Shown here: in pieces, positions 1 to 8,181 of the stretch | How positions within the stretch are numbered: the stretch's first letter is position 1 | Layout: every line of letters begins with the position of its first letter | DNA from: Streptomyces sp. NBC_01428 | GTDB taxonomy: Bacteria; Actinomycetota; Actinomycetes; Streptomycetales; Streptomycetaceae | Assembly (NCBI RefSeq): GCF_036231965.1 | Contig: NZ_CP109499.1 | Location: forward strand, 1,364,001 to 1,428,000 | Direction of reading: 5' to 3' | Length of the DNA stretch: 64,000 nt | Position numbers and translations under genes: made by a program | Notes under the pieces: generated by a model | Databases searched by the model: none | The model's input: only the letters and a program-made list of their open reading frames with translations | What the model was told of the DNA's origin: nothing

Positions 1-94
1 GTGCCGTTCCGGGGTGCCGGAACGGGTGGGCTGGGCGAGCCTGGGTACGCGGGGCGATGACACACATCGAACCATCCGGGAGGTCGCTGACGAC

Positions 95-652
95 ATGGGC
101 AGCCAGAGCGAGGACGACACCATGGGTGACGAGGTCTACCAGCCGGAGGGCCTCGACGACCGCGAGGACGAGGGCATCCTGGACGCGGAGGACACGCTGG
201 AGGACCGGGGTGCCGACCCCTACGACGAGGGGTGGTCTCCGCCCGAGCGCCCGCTCGGGGTGGAGCACCAGGGCACCACGGAGCGTGAACAGCGTGAAGG
301 GGAGACGCTCGACGAGCGGCTCGCCGAGGAGCGTCTGGACCCCGCGCTGGAGGAGCCCGACGACGACGGCGTGGGCGATCTGGAGGGCGGGGACGGCGAA
401 CCGCTGGACGACGAGGTGGGCACGGACCGCGCCGGCCGCCTCGTGTCGTACGACGGTGACGCCCTGGCGGACGCCGAGGACGACATGCTCGCCGAGGACG
501 TCGGGATCGACGGCGCCGCGGCCTCCGCGGAGGAGGCGGCCGTCCATCTGGTCCCGGACGACGTTCCCGAGGACGCGGCGGACGAGGACCTCCGTCAGGC
601 TCAGCGGGACGAGATCCGCCGACTGCGTTCCGAGACCGACGCCGCTCCCTGA
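95..652 (+). CDS. DUF5709 family acidic protein
   Basis: Predicted soluble, very acidic protein of 185 residues and unknown function. It shows the order typical of DUF5709 proteins: a VYQPEGLDD-like start, a DAEDTLEDRG stretch, SPPERPLGVE, then REGETLDERLAEE. Asp and Glu dominate, and no membrane segment or signal peptide is visible. I chose the ATG at 95 because a GGGAGG sits about ten bases upstream; a start at 122 (MGDEVYQ) is also possible, and an in-frame ATG at 14 would add 27 residues unlike the family. The gene ends just before a strong hairpin at 689-725. The family is widespread in actinobacteria and often lies near stress genes, which fits the CsbD neighbour. The family call is fairly secure; the role is unknown. 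Confidence 0.8.
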   Translation: MGSQSEDDTMGDEVYQPEGLDDREDEGILDAEDTLEDRGADPYDEGWSPPERPLGVEHQGTTEREQREGETLDERLAEERLDPALEEPDDDGVGDLEGGDGEPLDDEVGTDRAGRLVSYDGDALADAEDDMLAEDVGIDGAAASAEEAAVHLVPDDVPEDAADEDLRQAQRDEIRRLRSETDAAP

Positions 653-688
653 TCCGTCCCGCCGGCTCGTCTCGGCCCGCGCACGACA

Positions 689-725
689 CGAGGGCGCGAA
701 CCCCTGTGCGGGGTCCGCGCCCTCG
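689..725. terminator. Bidirectional hairpin terminator
   Basis: A 16-base arm (689-704) pairs with 710-725 around a five-base loop, with one A-C mismatch. It lies between the end of the DUF5709 gene and the end of a candidate minus-strand small gene, so it could serve both. There is no T-run, as is usual in Streptomyces. Confidence 0.7.
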
Positions 726-753
726 TCGTACGAAGCCCGGGTGCCGGCGGCGG

Positions 754-942
754 TCAGTCCTCGCCGCGGACTATGTTCCCCTCGGGGCCGGACCGCTCCT
801 GGCGGGCCGTCCGCTCGGTGGTCGCGGCAACGCAGGTCCGCGGACCACTCCCCCGACGGCGCGTCTCGGCCCACTCCGTCTCGGTCCGAATGATGGTCCT
901 GCTCCTGCTCGTGCTCCTGCTGTCCGCGGTCACGACGCTCAT
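754..942 (-). CDS. Candidate small basic protein, unknown
   Basis: Possible 62-residue protein, not recognised. It is rich in Arg, Ser, Thr and Glu, has a repetitive TSRSRTIIRTETEW stretch and ends RGED; no membrane segment is visible. Support: most codons end in G or C, a purine-rich GAAGGAAG precedes the ATG (though very close to it), and the stop lies 28 bases from a hairpin (689-725) that could end a minus-strand transcript. Against: no known domain, and the ribosome-binding spacing is poor. It is reported because it is the only plausible gene in the roughly 490 bases between the DUF5709 and CsbD genes. Confidence 0.4.
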   Translation of the reverse strand: MSVVTADSRSTSRSRTIIRTETEWAETRRRGSGPRTCVAATTERTARQERSGPEGNIVRGED

Positions 943-1141
943 CTTCCTTCTGTGTTGGGCCCGTTCGGGACCGGACTTCCCTGCGGCTCTGGGCTTTCCC
1001 TACCGGGTCCCCGCTGGCGGCGCGGAGAAACCCGGCCGTTGCCCGCGAGAACCGGACAGCGGCCGGTTTGCGCGGCCGTCCGCGGGCCAGACGGTGGGTA
1101 ACGCCGCAGCGCGGCACGGAGCCCCAGAGAGGACGACGACG

Positions 1142-1321
1142 ATGAGGTTCAAGGGCAACGCGAAGGTGAGACAGCTCAAGGGCAAGGTGACCGAGTCCGT
1201 CGGGAAGGCCATGGGCGACCCGTCCGTGCAACGCGCCGGGCGCCGTGAGCAACTGCGCGGCAAGGCGCAGGAGATGACGCAGACGGCGTCGGACCGCGTG
1301 CGCAAGTGGACCAAGCGCTGA
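1142..1321 (+). CDS. CsbD family stress protein
   Basis: 59-residue basic protein of the CsbD family, small helical proteins induced by general stress in many bacteria; their biochemical role is unknown. It shows the family pattern of repeated KGK-type motifs: KVRQLKGKVTESVGKAMGD, then RGKAQEM and a C-terminal RVRKWTKR. The ATG at 1142 follows an AGAGAGG about nine bases upstream. The next gene starts only two bases after the stop, so the two are probably cotranscribed and translationally coupled. In Streptomyces such genes are often under SigB-like control, but I could not define a convincing SigB promoter here. Confidence 0.85.
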   Translation: MRFKGNAKVRQLKGKVTESVGKAMGDPSVQRAGRREQLRGKAQEMTQTASDRVRKWTKR

Positions 1322-1323
1322 CC

Positions 1324-1692
1324 ATGGTTCTCCAGCATCCCGCCGACCGCGGCGGCGACGACCGCGGCAGGTTCGAGCGGCTCGCCGAGTCCGCGTCGCG
1401 CTTCACCAGCTCGCCGGTCTTCTTCGCGATCTGCGTCGTGCTGGTGTCGCTCACGATCGCCGTGCACTTCGCCGGGCTCTCCCTGGAGTGGCTGCTGCTC
1501 GCCGGTGACGCGATGACGACGGTGACGCTGCTGCTCCTCGCCCTTCTGAAGAACTCCGAGCTGCGGGGTGAGCGGGCCCTCCAGCGCAAACTGGACGCCA
1601 TCGCCGCGGCACTGCTGGAGGCGCAGGAGGGCGCACCCGGCACGGCCCACAAGAACCTCAGGAGCGTGATCCGCATGGAGGACGAGACCTGA
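1324..1692 (+). CDS. Low-affinity iron permease family membrane protein
   Basis: 122-residue protein of the small bacterial family annotated as low-affinity iron permease (Fet4-related). It has two hydrophobic segments, at about residues 31-50 and 58-80, followed by a conserved cytoplasmic helix with the pattern LLALLKNSELR...ALQRKLDAIAAALLEAQEG. An iron-transport role is only inferred from the family name; the bacterial members are far shorter than yeast Fet4 and have not been shown to transport iron as far as I know. The ATG at 1324 lies two bases after the csbD-family stop; an in-frame ATG at 1306 inside that gene is less likely. A perfect 25-bp hairpin follows. Confidence 0.75.
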   Translation: MVLQHPADRGGDDRGRFERLAESASRFTSSPVFFAICVVLVSLTIAVHFAGLSLEWLLLAGDAMTTVTLLLLALLKNSELRGERALQRKLDAIAAALLEAQEGAPGTAHKNLRSVIRMEDET

Positions 1693-1702
1693 GACACCGA
1701 AG

Positions 1703-1755
1703 ACGTCGTACGAGGGGCCCCGCACAGACGCTGTGCGGGGCCCCTCGTACGACGT
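1703..1755. terminator. Perfect 25-bp bidirectional terminator hairpin
   Basis: Bases 1703-1727 are the exact reverse complement of 1731-1755, with a three-base loop. The hairpin lies between two convergent genes (ends at 1692 and 1765) and should terminate transcription from both sides. Confidence 0.9.
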
Positions 1756-1764
1756 GCTCCTGTC

Positions 1765-2661
1765 TCAGCCCTTGTTGGCGCCGAGGGTCAGGCCGCTGAC
1801 GAACTGGCGCTGGAGCGCGAAGTACACGATCAGCGTCGGGATCGCGGTGAGCAGGGCGCCCGCCGCCACCAGGTTGGGGTCGGTGAAGTACTGCCCGGAG
1901 AGGTTGTTCAGGGCCGAGGTGATCGGCATGTTCTCCCCGGTCGAGATGAGGACGATGGCCCAGAAGAAGTCGTTGTAGATCCAGATGGACAGCAGCGTGG
2001 CCAGGGCCGCCATCGCCGGTTTGCACAGCGGCAGCACGATCTGCCAGTACATCCGCCACACCGAGGCGCCGTCGACCAGGGCGGCCTCGGTGAGTTCGTC
2101 CGGAAGCATGCGCATGTAGTTGCTCAGCACGAAGGCGCAGAACCCCGACTGGAACGCCACGTGGATGAGCACCAGGCCGAGCGCGGAGTCGTAGAGCTTG
2201 CCGCTCGCCGTGATGCCGGGCAGGTCGACGAGCAGGTACATCCGGTACAGCGGGGTGATGATGACCTGCTGGGGCAGCAGGTTGCCCGCGGTGAACACCA
2301 GCAGCAGGAACACGTTGAGCCGGAAGTCGAAGCGGCTGACGTAGAACGCGACCATCGACGACAGCAGCAGCGTCAGCAGCACGGCCGGGACCGCGATGAC
2401 GAGCGTGTTGACGAAGTAGTGCGTCATGTCGGACTGCTGGAACGCGTTCTTGAAGTTGTCGAGGCTCAGCGTGTCCGGCCAGGACACGTATCCCTTCTCG
2501 CTGGTCTCCCCGTACGGGCGCAGGGCCGCGAACATCGCCCACAGCAGCGGGGCGAGCCAGGCCAGCGACGTGACGACGAGGAACACGTGCAGCAGGACAC
2601 GGGCCGGGCGGACCGGGGGCCGGGGCCGCTGCCGGTCGAGCGCGGCGGTCGGGGTGCTCAT
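1765..2661 (-). CDS. Carbohydrate ABC transporter permease (MalG type)
   Basis: 298-residue inner-membrane permease of a CUT1-type sugar importer. Six hydrophobic segments can be read, starting at about residue 24. The cytoplasmic EAA loop that docks the ATPase is present as EAALVDGASVWRMYWQIVLP. The C-terminus (SGLTLGANKG) is typical of MalG-like subunits. Its ATG overlaps the stop of the upstream permease by four bases (ATGA), so the two are translationally coupled. No ATPase gene is present; in Streptomyces many such importers share one general ATPase (MsiK), which is the likely partner here. The substrate cannot be told from the sequence. Confidence 0.92.
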   Translation of the reverse strand: MSTPTAALDRQRPRPPVRPARVLLHVFLVVTSLAWLAPLLWAMFAALRPYGETSEKGYVSWPDTLSLDNFKNAFQQSDMTHYFVNTLVIAVPAVLLTLLLSSMVAFYVSRFDFRLNVFLLLVFTAGNLLPQQVIITPLYRMYLLVDLPGITASGKLYDSALGLVLIHVAFQSGFCAFVLSNYMRMLPDELTEAALVDGASVWRMYWQIVLPLCKPAMAALATLLSIWIYNDFFWAIVLISTGENMPITSALNNLSGQYFTDPNLVAAGALLTAIPTLIVYFALQRQFVSGLTLGANKG

Positions 2662-3638
2662 GCGCGCCGCTCCTTCCGGAAGGTCGCGATCAGGTACGGG
2701 ATGATGACCGCGAGGGAGATGACCAGCAGGACGACGGCGATCGCGGAGCCGTAGCCGATCCGGCTGGACTCACCGATGATGTTGTTGGTGATCAGGATCG
2801 ACAGCAACTCGGTGCCCTGGGCGCCCTTGTTGAAGACGAAGACCAGGTCGAAGGCGCGCAGCGCCTCGATGATCGTGACGACGAGGACGACGGTGTTGGT
2901 GGGCCGCAGCGTCGGGAAGATGACGCTCTTGAACGTCTGCCACTCGTTCGCGCCGTCGAGTGCCGAGGCCTCGCGCAGCGAGGGGTCGACGCCCTTCAGG
3001 CCGGCCAGGTAGAGGATCATCATGTAGCCGGTGTGCCGCCAGGACGCGGCGATGAGCACGGCCCACAGGTTGAGGTGCGGGTCGCCGATCCAGTCGATGT
3101 AGTGGCCGGGCTTGTTGGCCCCCACGAGGCTGTTGATCAGGCCCGTGTCGGGGTTGTAGACGAGCTGCCAGACGAAGCCGGTGACGGCCAGCGAGACGAC
3201 GACCGGGAGGAAGAACGCCGTCTGGTAGACGCGGCTGAACCGGATCCGCTTGTCGAGCTGCACCGCGAGGAACAGGCCCATCGGGGTCGGGACCAGGATG
3301 AGCACGACGAACCAGATGATGTTGTGCTGGACGGCGGGCCAGAACTGCGGGTTGTTGGTGAACAGCTCCCGGAAGTTGTCCAGGCCCACCCACTTGATGG
3401 AGTCGAAGCCGATGCCGTCCCAGGTGGTGAAGGCGAGGGCGATCGAGGCGAAGGCGGTGACCCAGACGAGGGCCACGTGCAGGACCGTGGGCACGCCCGC
3501 CATGAGGGCGAGCGTGATGCGGTCACGGCGGGTCAGCAGACGCCGGCGCCCTCGCGGGGCCGCCTTCTGCTCGTGCGCGGGCCCCGGAGGCGGCACGGCG
3601 GCGGCCTCCGGGGTCTTCGTGTCGGTCTCGGCGGTCAT
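2658..3638 (-). CDS. Carbohydrate ABC transporter permease (MalF type)
   Basis: 326-residue permease, partner of the MalG-type subunit next to it. A Pro- and Ala-rich cytoplasmic N-terminus of about 40 residues is followed by six hydrophobic segments and the EAA loop (REASALDGANEWQTFKSVIFP). The start is set by an ATGA overlap with the stop of the binding-protein gene; a four-base overlap also links it to the downstream permease. The three genes therefore form one coupled operon read from about position 5040 leftwards. A longer in-frame extension upstream is only the binding-protein gene read in another frame. Confidence 0.92.
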   Translation of the reverse strand: MTAETDTKTPEAAAVPPPGPAHEQKAAPRGRRRLLTRRDRITLALMAGVPTVLHVALVWVTAFASIALAFTTWDGIGFDSIKWVGLDNFRELFTNNPQFWPAVQHNIIWFVVLILVPTPMGLFLAVQLDKRIRFSRVYQTAFFLPVVVSLAVTGFVWQLVYNPDTGLINSLVGANKPGHYIDWIGDPHLNLWAVLIAASWRHTGYMMILYLAGLKGVDPSLREASALDGANEWQTFKSVIFPTLRPTNTVVLVVTIIEALRAFDLVFVFNKGAQGTELLSILITNNIIGESSRIGYGSAIAVVLLVISLAVIIPYLIATFRKERRA

Positions 3639-4945
3639 GCGGAGGCGAAGATCGTCTTCTTCTGGCGCTCGATCGAGGACAGCAGACCGTCGACGCCCTT
3701 GGGGTTCTGGAGGAACTTCTGCAGACCGGGCTGCATCACCGTCGAGGTGAAGTCCGGGCGGGAGTCGCGGTCCATGAACTGGGTGAGGCTCTTGGCGCCG
3801 CTGATCATCTCGTAGGCCTTCTTCTGCAGCGCGCTGTACGAGGAGGTGTCGGCCTTGGAGGAGGCGGCGACCACGCTGGAGTCGGCCTTGAGGTAGATCT
3901 GCTCGGCGGCGGGAGTCCCGAGGTACTCGAGGAGCTTGACGACTCCGCTGTGGTTCTTCGGGGCCTTGCTGACCATGAAGCCGTCGGTGGGCGCCTCCAC
4001 CGTGTCCTGCCCGTAGGCCGGGTTCATCTCGGGGAAGGCGAAGAAGTCGAGGTCGTCGAGGTCGGCCTTGTTCGTGAACTGCTGGGCCACGAAGGAGCCG
4101 AGGAGGTACATGCCCGCCTTCTTGGCCACCATGGTCTGGGCCGCGTCCTGCCAGGTGCGGCCCATGAAGCCGTCCTGGTGGTACGGGAGCAGCTCGGCCC
4201 AGTGGTCGAAGACGGCCTTGACCTTCGGGTCGGTCCAGGAGGCCTTGCCGCCCATCAGCTCGACGTGGAAGTCGTAGCCGTTGAGGCGGAAGTTGATCTG
4301 GTCGAAGGTGCCCATCGCCGGCCAGGCGTCCTTGTCGGCGAACGCGATCGGGACGAGGCCGTCCTTCTTCATCTTCTTGCAGAGGGCGACCAACTGGTCC
4401 CAGGTGGTGGGGACTTCGTAGCCGTGCTGCTGGAAGACGCTCTTGCGGTAGAAGATCGCCCAGGGATACGTGTAGAGGGGCACGAAGTAGTACTTGCCGT
4501 CCTGGCCCTTGCTGAGCTTCTTCATGGCGTCCGGGAAGTTGCCGCCGATCTTGTCCCACACGTCGTCGATGGGCGAGGCGAGCTTCTTGGACGCGAAGAA
4601 CTGCATGCGGTAGCCGGCGAACCAGTTGAACACGTCGTCCGGGGTGCCCTGGAGGTAGGAGTTGATCTGCTCCTGGAAGGTGTTGTGGTCCTTCGTGTTC
4701 ACGTCGACCGTGAGGCCGGACTGCTTCTTGAACGCCGCGTAGATCTCGGCGAAGGCCTTCTTCGGCACCGCGTCCGAGGCGTTGGAGCCGAGCGTGACCG
4801 TCTTGGGGTCGGCCGAGCTGCCGCTGTCACCGCAGGCGCTGAGCAGGGGTATGCCGGCGCCGAGCGCTGCCGCGCCGCCGATTCCTCGGAGCAGCGTGCG
4901 GCGGCTGGGAGTCGGGGCGGACGAACCCGGGAGGTGAAGGTGCAT
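3635..4945 (-). CDS. Sugar ABC transporter binding lipoprotein (Tat-type signal)
   Basis: 436-residue extracellular solute-binding protein of the family 1 (MalE-like) type. The N-terminus carries a twin-arginine motif (SRRTLLRG) followed by a hydrophobic stretch and a lipobox LLSAC, so it should be exported by Tat and lipid-anchored. The mature part has the usual pattern of the family, including a QEQINSYLQGTPDDVFNW segment and many aromatic residues for sugar stacking. ATG at 4945 is preceded by AGGAG at a spacing of six. It leads an operon with two permeases. A candidate promoter lies at 5042-5071. Substrate unknown; there is no neighbouring LacI regulator or glycosidase to suggest one. Confidence 0.92.
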   Translation of the reverse strand: MHLHLPGSSAPTPSRRTLLRGIGGAAALGAGIPLLSACGDSGSSADPKTVTLGSNASDAVPKKAFAEIYAAFKKQSGLTVDVNTKDHNTFQEQINSYLQGTPDDVFNWFAGYRMQFFASKKLASPIDDVWDKIGGNFPDAMKKLSKGQDGKYYFVPLYTYPWAIFYRKSVFQQHGYEVPTTWDQLVALCKKMKKDGLVPIAFADKDAWPAMGTFDQINFRLNGYDFHVELMGGKASWTDPKVKAVFDHWAELLPYHQDGFMGRTWQDAAQTMVAKKAGMYLLGSFVAQQFTNKADLDDLDFFAFPEMNPAYGQDTVEAPTDGFMVSKAPKNHSGVVKLLEYLGTPAAEQIYLKADSSVVAASSKADTSSYSALQKKAYEMISGAKSLTQFMDRDSRPDFTSTVMQPGLQKFLQNPKGVDGLLSSIERQKKTIFASA

Positions 4946-5498
4946 GACGGCTCCTGTGGGCAGGGTTCGGTCAGGGAGGACGACCGGCCCGGAGGCCGGA
5001 AAATCGATCAAAAACCAACTCGACCGAACAACGTGGGCGTAATGACAGCCGGATGTCACCATCGTCGTCAAGACCCCGCACCTCACGTGCCCGAAACGTG
5101 ACCGACACACCTGGACGTCAACCACTCTAACGGTCAAGGAAGTTGTCGACTTCCCCAACGAAGGTGACCATAAGTCAACAGCGGCGGACGGGAATTGGAC
5201 ACAGCCGGGCCCTGGACCCGGGCCGCCACGCCCTCCGCAGCCACCCGCCCAAAAGCCGCCCCGGCGACTCCCCACCCGTCCACCCCGAGCCGCCGACCCG
5301 CTCCCCCGGTCCGCCCGCGACCGGCCATCGGCCGCTCCGCGCCCACCGGCCCGAACGGAAAAACCTCGACGCGCCGCAAACCGCACATATTCACGCGAGG
5401 GCGGAGGTCCGTGATCCCCGAGGGGGCCACGTCCCCGGATCATGGTCCGAGGTGACCATACTGGGAAGGCACACCACACCCCACCAGCAAAGTGACTC
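4946..5498. other. Divergent intergenic region
   Basis: No gene found in these 553 bases. They hold the candidate promoter at 5042-5071, an A/T-rich block at about 4999-5024, and a 17-base inverted repeat at 5138-5154 (GGAAGT and ACTTCC around five bases) that could be an operator. Open frames here have the composition of non-coding GC-rich DNA. Confidence 0.5.
5042..5071 (-). promoter_or_regulatory. Candidate promoter of the sugar ABC operon
   Basis: On the minus strand TTGACG (5071-5066) and TGTCAT (5047-5042) are separated by 18 bases, a plausible housekeeping promoter giving a leader of about 95 bases. An unusually A/T-rich block at about 4999-5024 lies between it and the start codon and is a candidate operator. 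Confidence 0.45.
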
Positions 5499-6653
5499 AT
5501 GCCGAAGTCCTCCACAGACCGTCCCACCGCGCCGGACACCGTCTGGCTGGCCGCCGGGCGCCACACCGGCCCCGCCCCGCAGAACGCTGTCCGGGAGCAT
5601 CTGCGGTCACTGAAGAACAGCGAGCGGATCCAGGACTTCCTGGAGACGGAGAGCGCCTCGACACCGGGCGGTCACGTCTTCGAGGCCCGCTGGTTCGTCG
5701 CCGACGGCGTCACGGTCCGGGCACGGCTCGTCACCGACGGGCGCGAGGAGGTGGACGGCGACCGGCACTGGACGCTGGCGGCCGAGGCCGAGCGGCCCTG
5801 GGAGCTGGCGTGGGCCTCCCCCGCCGACGTGTTCTGGCCCGCCGGGAGCCACATCGCCTGGGACCGCGACGCCGCGGCCGGCCTTCTGCTGCAGGACATC
5901 AACCCGCTGCCGAAGGACGACGCGGCGCTGCGCCGGCTGATCAAGGACAGCGGACGGCAGAGCTGGAGCATCAACGTCGTCGTCCACGAGGCCATGACGC
6001 CCGACCGCGACGGGCTGGTCCCCCTGGTCCGGCGGCTGCCGCCGGGACTGCGGCACCGCGTCGTGGAGCACCGCGCCACGCCGGAGCAGTACCACGCGGT
6101 CAACTGGGCCCTCGGTGATCTCGCCGCGTCCGTACCGCGCGGCGGGGCCGTCATCCTCTCCGGCACACCGGCGCGGCTCGGCTACGACCAGGAGGACTTC
6201 AGCGTACGGAGCGTCTTCCTCGACGGCTCCGAACCGACGGAGCTCCTGGACAAGGTGCTGCGCTTCGCCGCGCTGCCCTGGCCGCTGCCCGACGACGCGG
6301 CCGCCGCCCTGACCGAGCTCCGTGAGGACTGGCGTCTGCTGACGCTGGAGGAGGAGCTGGCCAAGGCGCGGGCGCAGGCCGCCTCCTACGCCGAGGCCCT
6401 CGACGCCATGACGACGTCACGCGACCTGTACCGCGAGGCGACCGAGCTGGCCCACGCGGCGCTCGCCGAGATGGAGGAGTTCCGTGACGCGGCGTCCGCC
6501 GTCCGCGCCGCCGCCGAAGGGCAGGAGAGGAACCCCCTGACGAAGACCCTGCAGCGGGTCTCCGACACGCTGCGCGCCCGGCGCGCACCCCGGGTCGAGG
6601 CGCAGCTCCAGGAGGCGCGTGAGAGCGTGCACCGGGCCCGCGAGTCCGGCTGA
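5499..6653 (+). CDS. Hypothetical protein with C-terminal coiled coil
   Basis: 384-residue protein that I do not recognise. The first 250 residues look like a globular domain, with a VWLAAGRHTG start and a regular mixed pattern. Residues from about 275 to the end are strongly helical and rich in Ala, Glu, Leu and Arg, consistent with a coiled coil. No signal peptide or membrane segment is visible, so it is probably cytoplasmic. Codon use is typical of a real Streptomyces gene throughout. It ends at a small hairpin (6660-6682) shared with the convergent GPP34 gene. ATG at 5499 has only a weak ribosome-binding site. No function proposed. Confidence 0.75.
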   Translation: MPKSSTDRPTAPDTVWLAAGRHTGPAPQNAVREHLRSLKNSERIQDFLETESASTPGGHVFEARWFVADGVTVRARLVTDGREEVDGDRHWTLAAEAERPWELAWASPADVFWPAGSHIAWDRDAAAGLLLQDINPLPKDDAALRRLIKDSGRQSWSINVVVHEAMTPDRDGLVPLVRRLPPGLRHRVVEHRATPEQYHAVNWALGDLAASVPRGGAVILSGTPARLGYDQEDFSVRSVFLDGSEPTELLDKVLRFAALPWPLPDDAAAALTELREDWRLLTLEEELAKARAQAASYAEALDAMTTSRDLYREATELAHAALAEMEEFRDAASAVRAAAEGQERNPLTKTLQRVSDTLRARRAPRVEAQLQEARESVHRARESG

Positions 6654-6659
6654 GCGGGC

Positions 6660-6682
6660 GGGCCCCTGCCCGGGCGGGGCCC
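6660..6682. terminator. Short hairpin between convergent genes
   Basis: GGGCCCC (6660-6666) pairs with GGGGCCC (6676-6682) around nine bases. It lies just after the stop at 6653 and before the convergent stop at 6734. Confidence 0.5.
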
Positions 6683-6733
6683 GGCGACAGGTCCTCAGCC
6701 TCGTCGAACCCGCGCGATCTCCGCGGAGGTCCT

Positions 6734-7336
6734 TCAGCCTCGCCAGATGTTGGCGAAGGCCGCCTTCTCGATGGACCGCCGCTGACGGACGGCCTCCAGC
6801 TCCATCACCGCGTCGTGCACGGCGACGAGCACGGTCGTGACGCCCTCGTCGACCACGGCCGGCGTGTCCTCGGGCTGCTCGACGGGAATCCCGACGACCT
6901 CCGCCAGGGCGAGGAGGACGGGCTCGTCGGCCGCCCAGCGGTGCAGGGCACGGGTGCGGGCCGGCGAGTCCGCCAGTTCCATGCGCTCCCCCTTGAGCGA
7001 CAGCCGGCCCCGCTTCTGCCGGACGAGCTGCCCCGACTGTTCGAGGTCGCTCTGGTAGGCCCCCGCCAGGTCCCTGCCCCGGCGCCAGAGCCAGTCCTCG
7101 ACCCGCTCGTACGGCGCGTCGTGGCTGAGCTTCGCCGCCGCCTCGTCCAGCAGCCGGTCGTCCGTCGCGGCGCCGGACTTCGGCACCATCAGGTCGCCCT
7201 CCAGCACGAGAGCCCCGGCGCCGACGAGATCGATCACCTCGGCCCCGGCGAGGGCGAGCGACAGATCCCCCTGTCCCACCGGACGGTCCGACTCCCTGTC
7301 CATCGTGATGACGAACAAGTCCCTGGCCGTGGTCAC
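6734..7336 (-). CDS. GPP34 (GOLPH3-like) family protein
   Basis: 200-residue protein of the GPP34 family, whose eukaryotic member GOLPH3 binds phosphatidylinositol-4-phosphate on Golgi membranes. Bacterial members are common in Streptomyces, and their role is unknown. Family features visible are an N-terminal DLFVITMD start, an AGAEVIDLVGAGAL segment near residue 30, alternating helices, and a C-terminal ATTVLVAV-like helix followed by R-rich and hydrophobic stretches. GTG at 7336 is chosen because GAGGGGAG precedes it at good spacing and the length matches the family; an in-frame extension upstream is not family-like. No signal peptide is seen. Confidence 0.85.
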   Translation of the reverse strand: MTTARDLFVITMDRESDRPVGQGDLSLALAGAEVIDLVGAGALVLEGDLMVPKSGAATDDRLLDEAAAKLSHDAPYERVEDWLWRRGRDLAGAYQSDLEQSGQLVRQKRGRLSLKGERMELADSPARTRALHRWAADEPVLLALAEVVGIPVEQPEDTPAVVDEGVTTVLVAVHDAVMELEAVRQRRSIEKAAFANIWRG

Positions 7337-7681
7337 GAACGGCTCCCCTCGGAGTTCTGCGCCCGGCGCGACCCTCACGCATCGGTTCCCGTCGTCCGCG
7401 CCCCACCGTCCGCCGGCGATCCGGTCGCCGGGGAAGGGCACGTCACAGTCGTGATCGTAACGCCAGGGAGGTCCGGGAGCCGTGAGCCGCGGGCCGGACG
7501 GGCAGGTCGGCGGGGCGCCGTACGGGGACCCCTTCCCGGCCGCGGCGCCGCAGGGGGCGCCGGACCCGCAGGCCCGGGCCGCCTGCGGCGGTGTCCGCCG
7601 GGACAGCGGGGTCCCGCACACGCGCCCGGCCCGGCCCACGCGGACGCGTGAGCCGGGCCGGATGTGTTCCCCCGACGCCCG
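7337..7681. other. Intergenic region with terminator
   Basis: No gene found in these 345 bases between the GPP34 gene and rpmJ (both on the minus strand). They hold the terminator at 7626-7661; otherwise only GC-rich sequence without convincing coding character. Confidence 0.5.
7626..7661 (-). terminator. Terminator after the rpmG-rpmE2-rpmJ operon
   Basis: A ten-base perfect arm (7626-7635) pairs with 7652-7661, and the 16-base loop contains a second inner stem (CACGC and GCGTG). It lies 20 bases after the rpmJ stop on the minus strand. Confidence 0.7.
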
Positions 7682-7804
7682 TCAGCCCTGGCGGGCCTTG
7701 AGACGCGGGTTCTTCTTGTTCACGACGAAGACCACGCCCCGCCTGCGCACCACCTGGGCGCCGGGCTTGGACTTCAGGGAGCGAAGTGAATTGCGTACCT
7801 TCAT
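7682..7804 (-). CDS. rpmJ: Ribosomal protein bL36, zinc-independent paralogue
   Basis: 40-residue ribosomal protein bL36 of the large subunit, recognisable from [11 protein letters not shown] at the start and the C-terminal [10 protein letters not shown]. The zinc-binding cysteines and histidine of the housekeeping form are absent: there is no Cys at all, so this is the zinc-independent (C-minus) paralogue. In actinobacteria such paralogues are expressed under zinc starvation to free zinc from ribosomes. A strong GGAGGAG precedes the ATG. It is the last gene of an operon with bL33 and bL31. Confidence 0.93.
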   Translation of the reverse strand: MKVRNSLRSLKSKPGAQVVRRRGVVFVVNKKNPRLKARQG

Positions 7805-7844
7805 GGTCGGACTCTCCTCCTGCCGAACGCGACGGACTCTGGAC

Positions 7845-8105
7845 TCAGGTCCGGTTCGCCGCGGCGCGGCCGTAGCGGCGCTCGAAGCGCTCCACCCGGC
7901 CGGCGGTGTCCAGGACCCGTGAGGTCCCGGTGTAGAACGGGTGGCTCGCCGACGAGGTCTCGACGTCGATGACGGGGTAGACCACGCCGTCCTCCCACTC
8001 GATCGTCTTCGCCGAGTCCGCGGTCGAGCGCGTCAGGAACGCGACGTCCGCGGCACGGTCCCGGAAGACGACCGGACGGGATACGGGATGAATGTCGGTC
8101 CTCAT
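7845..8105 (-). CDS. rpmE2: Ribosomal protein bL31 type B (zinc-independent)
   Basis: 86-residue bL31 of type B, recognised by [16 protein letters not shown], the [21 protein letters not shown] core and the longer central insertion. The CxxC pair that binds zinc in type A is missing. It is the middle gene of the minus-strand operon; ATG at 8105 has GAGGAGGGA upstream. Its grouping with equally cysteine-free bL33 and bL36 is the usual signature of a zinc-limitation ribosomal protein operon controlled by the repressor Zur. Confidence 0.93.
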   Translation of the reverse strand: MRTDIHPVSRPVVFRDRAADVAFLTRSTADSAKTIEWEDGVVYPVIDVETSSASHPFYTGTSRVLDTAGRVERFERRYGRAAANRT

Positions 8106-8181
8106 GGGGTTCCCTCCTCGATGGCGGCAGGTCGGTCCCTACGGACGTCGGCCACCCCTGCCGGGCGTGGCCGACGTGCGG

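Noticed and set aside
1765-4945. A missing ATPase gene in the sugar ABC operon as a sign of gene loss
   Set aside because: In Streptomyces many sugar importers share one general ATPase (MsiK), so the absence is normal.
7482-7922. 146-residue plus-strand frame over the ribosomal protein genes
   Set aside because: It overlaps rpmJ and rpmE2 in antisense and is low-complexity. The ribosomal proteins are unmistakable.
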